Assembly: GCA_014529385.2 (NCBI GenBank)
Contig: CM043964.1
Location: 134,016,420-134,080,419, forward strand
Direction: 5' to 3'
Origin: Adiantum capillus-veneris
Taxonomy: Eukaryota > Streptophyta > Polypodiopsida > Polypodiales > Pteridaceae
Length of the DNA: 64,000 nt
The position numbers and the translations under genes are program-made. Of the stretch, positions 1 to 13,489 are shown piece by piece; the first letter of the stretch is position 1, and the number at the start of each line of letters is the position of its first letter. The notes beneath the pieces are model-generated. The model saw only the letters and a program-made list of their open reading frames with translations. It was not told the origin of the DNA and searched no databases.

Positions 1-312
1 TCACGTCGTCAATGCCCAAGAGTAGGTGTAAGTATGTATAGAGGTCATTCATGCTTTGAACATACTCTACAAACCAACAAGCTGAGTTTTTATCACCCTC
101 TGGAGGTGATGGGCATACTCGGTCATGATAAAGGCTAGCATTTGTCAAGCTAGAGTAAAAATACTAGAAGCGTTAGAGATCAAAACAACAAAATAGTGTG
201 TTACTAAGTCAAACAATAAGTGGACTTTTAAGTTTTAAGCTCGCCACTTTTATTGAATTTGCTACTAATCATCTTGATCATTCCAAAGGAAGAGACATTA
301 AAAATAAACTTA

Positions 313-1144
313 CTACAATGCAAAATGAACGACGTTTTTCATGATTCTCTTGAATGAGTATCCTTTCTCAATGAGTAAAGAAATAAGATGGCAGGATTGA
401 ACAACAAAAGCAGATTTACTAGAACAAAGACGAGAAGATCTAAACAGTTGAGAGCAAATGACACCGTACTTAGCTAAAAGCGAAATGTTCGAAGAAACGT
501 GAGGCATACGGATGATATTAAGATTGGCATTTTGGTTCAAGGCGCTTATCATAGATACCTACTTCTAATCCCAAGGGAGTCAGAATCTTAAGGTCTAAAA
601 AAGCACAACAATCACTATTTGTGGTACAATTAAGTTCACAAAACTCCTTAGGATAAATTCCTCCACCTATAGAACTTGAATTCAAGTACATAAAATCTTG
701 AAACGAAGGAACATCAGCAACAAAAAGATCATCTACAAAGCGTATTACATTGCATAACTTGTGCAAAAATATTGGGTGAGTGTTAGCAAGGACAAGACGC
801 TCCATAAAATCAAACTCATAAGTAAAAAGATAGAAATTAGCAAGAAAAACAACACAATCGGTGCCCATAGGGATACCAATTGTTTGCTTGAAAAGAGAAT
901 CACCGACCGTTGTATATAAATTGTCCAAAAGAAAATCTAACCACGATATGATGTCAATGTCATCTACAATCCTGGTGAATCTCTTTCTTCCTTTGTCTAC
1001 ATCTACGTTCTTACTTTTTAACCATAAGAAGTCAAAGTTCAAGGCTGACTTTTCTACTAGCAATTCCTTGTACCTTTTCTTCTCAAGCTTGTACGCAAAA
1101 AATTTTGAAATAAGAGACTTGACTCTAAATTTAAGGTCCTCCAA
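313..1144 (-). pseudogene. Penelope-like (or related) reverse transcriptase fragment, frameshifted
   Basis: Two overlapping minus-strand reading frames together read as one RT core plus its C-terminal extension. The first (1144 down to about 545) has the palm motif QTIGIPMGTD, then a catalytic RFVDDLF box, then FLDLKI and GIYDKR. The second (552 down to 313) continues with MPHVSSNI, YGVICSQLFRSSRLCSS and KGYSFKR. This resembles the thumb/linker of Penelope-like and related eukaryotic RTs, which usually read YDKR..., SNIP, YGVYISQL and GF. The frame changes near 545, so a small indel separates the halves. No GIY-YIG endonuclease or terminal repeats are visible, and the N-terminal fingers are missing. 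Assignment to the Penelope-like group rests on recalled motifs; an RT of another non-LTR type is the alternative. Confidence 0.6.
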
Positions 1145-1149
1145 ATTTA

Positions 1150-1476
1150 GCCCACATCGGAGAGGAGTCGGGCCTGAAGTAAATCTCGAACCTCGCCTCG
1201 GCTGGGTCGAGTGTCAATAATCTTGCAAATAACCGAGGAGACTTGCAAGCGTTCCACCTCGGCCATCAAGCTCGCATGCTGTTCTGGCAAAAGAGCAAGT
1301 CGAAGGGTCGGCTGCGCGGGGTCGGGCGAGGGGGCTTCTGAGGAGTCTCTCTGTGGTGGAGCAGGGGCCGCCATTTTGTGTCTGCTGTTGTCGAGAAGGG
1401 GGCGAATGTGTCCAATCCGTCGCCAATAGGCTGCAAACAGCCCACAACAAAGGAGGCGGGTGAGCAAATCGAGAGG
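1150..1476. other. GC-rich spacer, no gene recognised
   Basis: Open frames exist on both strands only because the sequence is GC-rich and stop-poor. None has recognisable motifs. It sits between the RT fragment and the minisatellite. Confidence 0.4.
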
Positions 1477-1735
1477 AGCGCGAGGCGGTAAAGGGGGCTG
1501 GCGGGCTGCTACGGGCAACGCGAGGCAGGAGAGGGCTGGCGGGGGCAGGGCGGGAGAGGGGGGGTGGCGGGCTGCTAACAGCAGCACGAGGAGGGAAGGG
1601 GGGCTGGCGGGCTGCTACGGGCAACGCGAGGCAGGAGAGGGCTGGCGGGGGCAGCGCGAGGCGGGAGAGGGGGGGTGGCGGGCTGCTGATAGCAGCACAA
1701 GGAGGGAAGGGGGGTCTGGCAGGCAAGTGAAGAAG
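1477..1735. repeat. GC-rich minisatellite, about 106-bp unit, roughly 2.4 copies
   Basis: The segment ggctggcgggctgctacggg occurs near 1496 and again near 1602, and the following bases (ggcaacgcgaggcaggagag, then cgggagaggggggtggcggg) repeat in the same order. A third partial unit follows near 1700. The plus strand is very purine/G-rich. Long ORFs across it on both strands are by-products of its composition. Confidence 0.8.
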
Positions 1736-1980
1736 GCGACGGCGAGCAGGGGGGTCAGCAGCAACGAGTCATCTTGTCCAAAAAAAACAGCCGATTGGTG
1801 CTTTCTCTCGGGGGGTTTTCAAGATCCCTTTTTGAGGATAGTTTTACTAGAAGAGACATTATTTTCTACTCTGAGACACATCAAGCCCTTAGGTAGTCTA
1901 TGCCTCATGTCGATGGATACAGATGGGAGACAGCCTGCAGCCAGGAGACACGGTCAAAACACAGAGAGCGAGGCTCGGGG

Positions 1981-2703
1981 GGAGTGGCAGTGTTATTCAG
2001 GGAAAAGTTGCAGCCTTTGATACATATAGCCCACAGGGATGAGCAGGCTAGGTACATGTGGTGAGATTGAGAACAGAGACAGGCAGATATCTCTACATCG
2101 CTATTTGCTACTTTCCCCCAAGAACGTCAATATATGCACCACCCAGAGGACAGTCCCCATTTTCTACTTTGGATGATGACACATGGGAGTTCTAAAGAGA
2201 TGGTGACATTATCATCCTAGGGGACTTCAATGCTAGGATTGCCCACCGCCAGACGGTATTTTATGATACTTCAGAGGAGATGCTGAGGGAGCTAGATGTT
2301 GCAGAGACGAAACTTTCTAGACTATCACAGGATGCAGCTGGCAGGAACATGAATTCCACTATTGTTATATGTTGATGATATTGTGTTGACCTCCGACTCT
2401 CCGAAGGGGATGCAACGTCACTTGAATGCTTTGCATAGGTTTGCCCAAGAAAGTGGTTTGTCTGTCAACCTTGGTAAAACCAAGGTTATGGTGTTCAATA
2501 CCACCCCACAGTGGATCAAGAGGTTAGCACTCACATTCACATACGGCCAAGAGACAATGGAGTATATAGATGCTTACACTTACCTTGGGATGGTCTTTAG
2601 TGGACCAGCATTTTCGTTGAGGAGAGCAACAGAGACTAGACTAACCAGAGCCTATGCAACATTGGGTAGATTGGAAAGGATGTGTTCACAGGTTCAGTTA
2701 TAG
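1981..2703 (+). pseudogene. LINE ORF2 remnant: endonuclease end and reverse transcriptase
   Basis: In the stretch up to about 2290 the translation in one frame gives GVAVLFREKLQPL, then YLYIAICYFPP and, after an internal stop, IIILGDFNARI. This is the signature of the C-terminal half of an APE-type endonuclease of non-LTR retrotransposons. From 2362 to 2703 a 113-residue frame starts with MLYVDDIVLTSDS (the catalytic YxDD box) and continues with GLSVNLGKTKVMVFN and YTYLGMVF, typical of the LINE RT palm and thumb. The RT fingers that should lie between the two parts are missing, so there is an internal deletion near 2290-2360. The element is dead. The 3' module continues to about 4.9 kb. Confidence 0.8.
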
Positions 2704-3080
2704 AAGCCTCGAACAACGCTCTAGCTCTTTGACACTTTGGTGGCTTCCGCATTGCTCTATGGAGCTGAGATATAGGGAGGTAGGGTCGCACTGATGGATG
2801 GGGGAACATGGAGAAGCCTCTAGTCTCTATGATCTCGCAGCTTATTAGAGCAAAGGCTTCAGTACCACGTGACATTATCCAAGCAGAGCTAGCTGCCTCC
2901 CCACTACTGGTCGAGGCGCTCACCAGATCAGTCTCCTTTACACCGCCTATGGGACCTTCCTAGAGACAGATATACCCTCCTAGCACTTGAGTCCTCCCGA
3001 CAATTAGTCATGCAAGGAGATACATCATGCTGGTATGGGGAGATGACATCATGGTTTCACGCACTTGGGTTCAGTATGGA

Positions 3081-3332
3081 CAGATTGCCCCCATTCCAGT
3101 ACTCATTGGATGCACCCTCTCTCACTATTACACAGTCCGAGATCACCAGGCTCATCTGCAGGACTTGACTCAACTAGACACAAGGAGGACTTGGATAAAG
3201 CCTCAGATTGCCCCCCTTCCAGTACTCATTGGATGCACCCTCTCTGACTATTCCACAGTCCGAGATCACAAGGCTCATCCGCCAAGACTTGACTCAACTA
3301 GACACCAAGAGGACATGGATACAGCCGGCACA
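3081..3332 (+). repeat. In-frame 126-bp tandem duplication inside LINE ORF2
   Basis: The block starting agattgcccccattccagta at 3081 recurs at 3207 with a few substitutions. The unit is 126 bp, or 42 codons, so the frame is kept. The encoded segment (PPFQYSLDAPSLT, IPQSEITRL, QDLTQLDT.RTW) is present twice in succession. Confidence 0.8.
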
Positions 3333-3339
3333 GGAGTTG

Positions 3340-4243
3340 GGCACGAAGATGGCTTTCTATAGAGAGCATCTTCTTCAGCTTACAGAGGACTGCTTTGTGA
3401 CGAGACCCAGATACATGGACACCCACTTGTCTCATGGGATACGATGTGCTATTGGCCAAATACGCACATCTTCACACCAGCTTCGGGTCGAGATTGGGAG
3501 ATACAGCGGACTACTAGCAGAGGCCAAGACATACCCCATGTGCCACATGGAGCCTGAGACAAAGTTACACTACACATGCCACTGCCCAATCTACTATGAG
3601 ATACGAGGTCGCTTTCATTGCCTGTTCAGAGAGGGCTTTTGACCACTCTCTAGAGTCATGGGGCACAAGGACCAAAGATGCGTGGGATTGTTTTTGCTCG
3701 AGCTGCGCAGACACAGAGAGAGCTTTATGAGAGGAGAGGCTGGCCAGTCTCAGAGCCAGATCGCATACTTCTTTAGAGCAGACGCTGGACATCCGGAGGA
3801 GCTACTACCACAACAGACCCCACATTCTCCTCGCACCAAAGGCACGCTGATCGACCGAGCGACCGAGCTAGGGAGATCCGAACGCCCACAAATCTGGAGG
3901 ACTACACACCATCGACGGAAGCTACATCAAAGGATTCGGATGACTTTGGCCCAACATGCATGACGCCCGGTCAAAAACTATTGACCATGGAGGAGATTGA
4001 TGAGATCTGTCAACGATTGATGCTGGATCTCCTATGATTTTGCTCTTTCTGAGGATACACCCACACTATGTTGTCTTAAGCCCCCATTCACTTCACCCTC
4101 TACCCCCTACTCATATCCTACACAAGCCCAGCTAGCTGCTTAGCTCACATCTAGCAGCTTAGGATTCTATAGTATTTTTATTTTGTTACTCGGACTTTGT
4201 ATCAGATCCACCACATCGTAACTTTTTGGTCTCATTTGTCACT
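3340..4243 (+). pseudogene. LINE ORF2 C-terminus with zinc knuckle and 3' UTR, copy 1
   Basis: The frame up to 3642 encodes CHMEPETKLHYTCHCPIYY followed by EIRGRFHCLF. This is the Cys/His knuckle found near the C-terminus of many plant LINE ORF2 proteins (C..C....H....C). A downstream frame, 3658-3963, encodes MGHKDQRCVGLFLLELRRH and an acidic/basic tail. The sequence to about 4243 reads as 3' UTR: its last 100 bases are closely related to the 3' UTR of the second copy. Frames are interrupted between 3642 and 3658. Confidence 0.7.
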
Positions 4244-4930
4244 TTGGCAAACTGGAAGATTCAGAGGGATACTAGCAGACAACAGGATATGCCACTTACG
4301 CCAGCTAGAGCCAGAGACAAAGCTACATTACATATGTCATTGCACAGTGTACTATGAGAAACGGGGCCGTTTCCACTGCTAATTCAAAGAGGGTTCCGTT
4401 CCTTTCTCTAGGGTCATGAGTCATGAGGATCAGAGATGTCTTGGGCTATATCTACTTGAGTTACACAGATATAGAGACACTTTACTGGGGAGGGATAGAG
4501 AGAGACAGTTCCAGAGACACATTATAGATTTCTTTTCACTAGATATGGGACAGCCAGAGGAGCAGCCATCACTGCAGACCTCAGCCAACACTCATTCGAC
4601 CACTACCGGAACTCTCATCAACCGAGCACTAGAGCTACGGAGAACCAAACAGCCACGATTGAGGAGAGAGCTACACAGCATCGCGGAGACTACAGCAGAG
4701 GATTCGAGCCATACTCCCTCGACATCCAGAGTGCAGATGAGGATGGATTCTAGTAGTAGTATATTTGTTTAGTTCTTTTGTACCCAAACATGGTATTAGA
4801 TTCACCATTTTGTAACAGATTGGTCTCATAGGTCATTTTAACCTTTTGAAGACGTTAATATAACAATTCATTTCATTTCTCTCGTCGGATAGATCTTTAA
4901 GGTCTCTTGAGATAGTTTCCTATGACAATA
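4244..4930 (+). pseudogene. LINE ORF2 C-terminus and 3' UTR, copy 2 (tandem)
   Basis: A second, diverged version of the same module follows directly. The frame 4197-4382 contains RQLEPETKLHYICHCTVYY and EKRGRFHC, and 4416-4772 contains MSHEDQRCLGLYLLELHRY and a longer tail than copy 1. The 3' UTR also matches copy 1 (ggattcta..., a caccat/ccacat block, ggtctca..ggtca). It ends in a CT-rich simple repeat that may be the LINE 3' tail. Two 3' modules in the same direction suggest a 5'-truncated insertion next to an older copy, or unequal exchange. Confidence 0.7.
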
Positions 4931-4948
4931 AAATTCTCTTCTTCTTCT

Positions 4949-5014
<66 letters not shown>
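4929..5014. repeat. (CT)n microsatellite
   Basis: Pure CT dinucleotide tract of about 65 bp preceded by cttcttcttct. It lies at the 3' end of the LINE module. Confidence 0.95.
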
Positions 5015-5019
<5 letters not shown>

Positions 5020-5129
5020 TGTGTTCAATTCTCTCAAGTGAAGTAAAGCAACCTTGTGTTTGTGAGAAGTACTAGATTTGAGCTAAATCTTTGAACCCTT
5101 CCACTACACATGACATTCTAGGTATCCAA

Positions 5130-5253
5130 AGGACACACATATGTACACCGTTGTGTCTTATAGGCAGACTTCAACCTCTAGAAGACAAAAATAAAAATTT
5201 CTTCTACAGGTTGAAGTCGGCCTATGAGACGACGATGTAAATATGTGTGTCCT
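5130..5253. repeat. Imperfect inverted repeat (about 47-bp arms), MITE-like hairpin
   Basis: The left arm, 5130-5177, begins aggacacacatatgtacacc and ends cttcaacct. The right arm, 5208-5253, is its reverse complement with about seven differences. The roughly 30-bp loop has its own tagaag/cttcta stem. Confidence 0.8.
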
Positions 5254-5255
5254 CC

Positions 5256-5289
5256 GGAGGCTGATTTCAAGTAACAGAAATCAGCCTCC
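5256..5289. repeat. Perfect 13-bp-stem hairpin
   Basis: ggaggctgatttc (5256-5268) is followed after 8 bases by its exact reverse complement gaaatcagcctcc (5277-5289). It abuts the larger hairpin on its left. Confidence 0.9.
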
Positions 5290-5773
5290 TTTCTTTGCAC
5301 AAAAAACAAAGCACGAACACATGCACACGCACATACACACAAATGTACAAAATGAGACATTCATGTGAATAACGGCATCAGAAATCAAGACATATACTAC
5401 AAGGATTGGCAAGTCCAAGTAAAAGGCCATAAGATGTAAGTCAGTAGGCATCAATTAGTTTTCCGATTGAAGAAATCCAACATCACCTACAAGTAAACTG
5501 CAATATTGCCTTAATGAAGCCAGAAAGCGTAAACAAGAGCTCAAACCTGAGAATATGTTACCTGTCAAAGCACCTACTCACATGTGCTGCCTTTTCTGCA
5601 TACATGTCCAAAAACAGCATATATATTACGCGGCTATTAAAAAACCTAATAGTCATCAGACTTGCAGATAATAAGAAACTAACCCTCTTCAAGAGTGAAG
5701 ATATCCCTTGCTGCATCCATGATGACCAACTGGAAACTTGTCATTCTTAAATATCTTCAATTAAACTTTTCCA
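5290..5773. other. AT-rich non-coding, nothing recognised
   Basis: Short frames without known motifs; no repeats other than those listed. Confidence 0.4.
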
Positions 5774-6013
5774 AATAGAGCTGAGACAGGCTTTGATGAA
5801 ACTTTTCCCGCACGACATCAAATTTTTCCACTGGATATGATGACCACTTGCACTGATATACACCAATTAAAAGTGCTCAGCAAAACTATTTCAAATAGAG
5901 CTGAGACAGGCTTTGATGAAACTTTTCCCGCACGACATCAAATTTCTCCACTGGACATGATGACCACTTGCACTGATATATACCAATTAAAAGTGCTCAG
6001 CAAAACTATTTCA
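5774..6013. repeat. 120-bp tandem duplication, two nearly identical copies
   Basis: The block beginning aaatagagctgagacaggct at 5774 is repeated exactly 120 bp later, with only a few changes (tttttcca/tttctcca, ggatatg/ggacatg, tatacac/tatatac). Confidence 0.95.
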
Positions 6014-6697
6014 ACAGCTAAAGGCCTCGACTTGAAGACTAATCACATTCCATAACTATATATGTATACCTTCATAAAGTCAGAAAAGTTCGAACTTACA
6101 AATTAAAAGAGAGGCTAAGACACTTTCACACAACACAAAAGCAAGGCACACAAGAAAATGTACATAGAATAAAACATTTACCACATATCTTATTTGTTTC
6201 TAAACAAAAAATAAATAAAAACTAAAAAATCAAGAATTTATAAAAGGCTCAGGAAAAATACATGGGAGAAACTTACTTGACTTGACCTGAAATTTTGAAA
6301 CGAGTCTCTATTTTATAGATACTCACAACAAGGATAAGACAGCACAAAGACTAAATCCTACATTTCAAACTCCATACGACAACAAAAACAAAATATAAAA
6401 GAGCAAATTCCTAAATCCTCATGTAAGCTAAAGACTAAGGTGACAATCTACTATGTATTGGCCTAGAAGAGGCAAAACATAACTAGACTAATACAACGTT
6501 GAAAATTTGATAGCATGCAACCTAAACTTCACCACTGAAAGAATAAGAACATCACTTTTATCATGCATAGTTTTGACTACAGCTACTAAACCACAAAACT
6601 GAAGCAGGAAAAGAAATCAAACTTACTTGCCCATCATGCTACAAAAAGCCTCTACCAGGACCCGACGTACTAATCCATTAGACAACAATTTGAGAGT
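6014..6697. other. AT-rich region downstream of the DDM1 copy
   Basis: No coding signal is seen. It would hold the 3' UTR and terminator of the gene on the minus strand, but I cannot place a poly(A) signal with confidence. Confidence 0.4.
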
Positions 6698-11006
<4,309 letters not shown>

Positions 11007-11676
11007 TAACTATCTGTACAAGAACCAAAATCCGTCTTATCTTTCACTAGAGCACATTATAAGATAAGGAGCTTCTGAACCAAGCGAAGAATTCCATTGA
11101 TGAGCACTTTCAAGCTGGACATTGGCAAACCATAACATGAATGACTTGTGAAAGCACTCTCAAAAAATTCAATATTCTGCAGCTATTCAGGCGAACAACG
11201 GGTGCATCTCTCTCTAAAGGAGAACTAAATTGCAGTGGATTTGGTGCTATGGGCAACATCCTAAACTATATACATGCTGAAGGCCTGCAAAATTTGCATC
11301 CTGGCGCTACAAAAGAGTCTGTCGTATAAGTTCACAGTGTTCGCAGGCTGCAAGTATGAAATGATGGCACTGACCGCGTTGGAATATAGTGTACTAGACC
11401 ATTCGCTAACCGCGTTGGAATGTAGTGTACAAAACCAATCGCTGCGCTGGAGTCTCCTTTACTGCATTCTTAGCGCCCACTAAGTAGAACAATGGGTGCC
11501 AATAAACGTCATAGAGGCGATGGCGATGTCGATGGCGTGAATGGACAGAACGATGAAAGCAGAAGAGGCGTGTCACAAACGCGGGAACCAGTCCCGACTC
11601 CGGAGGCGGGTCTAAATTTCAAACTACAACTAGGCCTAGGCATAGCATTCAATGAGGGGTGGTGGTCCTCGTGAGT
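11007..11676. other. Region upstream of the DDM1 start, with a short 37-bp duplication
   Basis: No conserved ORF. Near 11378-11450 the block accgcgttggaatatagtgt recurs 37 bp later with minor changes. The 5' UTR and promoter of the minus-strand gene should lie here, but no clear TATA box or initiator can be assigned. A repeat fragment, tcaatgaggggtggtg, ends the region. Confidence 0.4.
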
Positions 11677-12066
11677 CGTCACTATATGTCACGGCTCTGG
11701 TTTAGAGGGGATCTAGGGCCCAAATTTGGGGGGGCGAGGCGGCTTTAATCTCGGCCGTCGGATCATGCAGTGAACTAAGGGTAAATTAGGGGCAGGTAAA
11801 CTAGGGTGTGATCATGTGCCATGCCAACATAGACAACGACACGAGCTAGCGTGGTAGTATAGCATTCGTGTGGCAACCGAGATGTTCCGGGTTTGACCCA
11901 CACCCCGCGAGGCGGGTGAACTAGGAGTGAACTCGGGGTGCCATTTTTGCCCTAAGTTCACCCCCTAGTTCACCGAGTCGACGGACGGCTGAGATTGCAT
12001 TGCGATTTCCACTTCTCTTTCCCACCATAGATCTCCCCTACCTAGAGCCGTGACATATAGTGACGA
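11677..12066. mobile_element. MITE-like element with terminal inverted repeats
   Basis: The left end, tcgtcactatatgtcacggc (from 11677), is the reverse complement of the right end, gccgtgacatatagtgacga (to 12066). The pairing continues imperfectly through ctctggtttagaggggatct and atctcccctacctagag. No ORF. It lies between two copies of gggtggtg, an 8-bp candidate target duplication that suggests hAT-like or, with one mismatch, Mutator-like (9 bp) mobilisation. The undisrupted target sequence, caatgaggggtggtgagggg, occurs at 12188. Confidence 0.7.
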
Positions 12067-12488
12067 GGGTGGTGAGGGGACAGACGGCCCGGAAGCCTTC
12101 TAGTTGTAGTTTGGAATTTAGAGGTTAATTTCAAACTACAATGAGAGGGCTTCGTTACCTGCAATCCACCCCAAGAGACTAAGTAGTCAATGAGGGGTGG
12201 TGAGGGGACCGATGAACTGGAAGTCCAAGGCGGTATCTCGAGACGGACTAAATCCGAGTATCACAAAAATTGAGGCAAACAAAGCATTCAATGAGGGGTG
12301 GTGAGAGGATCGAGGGAGCACAAAATTCGAGGCAAACTAGAATCGGGACAGCGCATAAAATTAAGATTATGCCACCTGGTTTTGAACCCACAACCTCACG
12401 GCCACGTTTTGGGTCACATGGGCTAACCAATTACACGCATATCATAAGAGCTTCGAGTGGATTTACACTCAACTTGACTTTAATATAC
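12067..12488. repeat. Dispersed repeat fragments with a 16-bp hairpin
   Basis: The motif caatgaggggtggtgag occurs at about 12188 and 12289 and flanks the MITE at 11650. A hairpin at 12102-12142 pairs agttgtagtttggaatt with aatttcaaactacaat. No coding content is recognised. Confidence 0.6.
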
Positions 12489-13410
12489 GACAACGAAAGT
12501 GGATAAAATTATTATGCGAATATGATTTTGGGATTGAATATAAACCAGGAAAGGAAAACTTATTGGTTGACGCTTTAAGTGGGAAAAGTACACTAACAGC
12601 TATTACAACGTCTACTACCTCTTTGATTGACCTTATTCGTGAGGGTATACCGCAAGATCCATTTACAAAAGGATTCAATATTTATTGAACTTGGAGAGAA
12701 GCAAGAGAGGCAAACTGAAAGCTTTTATGTAGAAGATAATGCTCTTTATTTCAATAGTCGTCTTTCTATCCCAAATGATGGTGGGATCAAACTTCAAATA
12801 TTACAGAAAGCTCATGATATACCTATTGCAGGACATCTAGGTTATATCAAAACTTATGCTACTTAAAGAAAAAGTTTCTTTTGGCGAGGATTAAAGCGCT
12901 ATGTGTTAAGTTATATTACAAGATGCTTGACATGTCAGCGTATTAAAGCTGAGCAAATTCAATATCCCGGTAAGTTTCATCCAATAAATTCACCGCAAAT
13001 GAAATGGGAATGTATATCCATGGATTTTATCACAAGACTTCCTACATCTATATGATATGATTCTATTTTTTTGATCATTGATATGCTTACAAAAATGACT
13101 CATTTGTTCCCTGTCGAGACAACATTCACAGCTAAAGATATAGCTCAAGTATTCAGGAAAGGTATCTTTATGTATCACAGTTTACCTCACTGTGTAATTT
13201 TGGATCTTGAAGCAAAGTTCACTTCAAACTTTTGGAAAATTTTATTCTCAGCCACAGAAAATCAATTAGCCTTTAGTACTACTTATCATCCTCAAACTAC
13301 AAACAGAGAAAACCAATCAAATCATTGAGAATATGGTATTAACTTGTTGTATATATGAACAGAGTAAGTGGACCATATAACCTAATCCAAATCACATGTT
13401 TGATGATTCT
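12489..13410 (+). pseudogene. Ty3/Gypsy pol fragment: RNase H end and integrase
   Basis: The translation begins with the end of an RNase H domain (EYDFGIEYKPGKENLLVDAL) and runs into integrase. The zinc-binding part shows RCLTCQRIKAEQ, and the core shows MDFITRLPTS, then IDMLTKMTHLFPVE, then STTYHPQT. The usual SDRG segment reads LDLEAKF. At least three stops or frame changes break it (near 12690, 12866 and 13052). No LTR accompanies it. The style (PGKEN..VDALSR, WECISMDFI, YHPQT) is that of chromovirus-type plant Gypsy elements. It is an old fragment. Confidence 0.8.
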
Positions 13411-13489
13411 CTGTTATCTACTTCCATCGATGTGTTAAGTATGGAGCCTGATTTACCCCTTGTAATTTTCTGTGGTAAAACCGCACATT

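Noticed and set aside
1460-2020. 186-codon plus-strand ORF and 146/170-codon minus-strand ORFs at 1.2-1.7 kb
   Set aside because: They cross a GC-rich minisatellite on both strands at once; only the last part (after 1981) shows LINE endonuclease similarity, in another frame.
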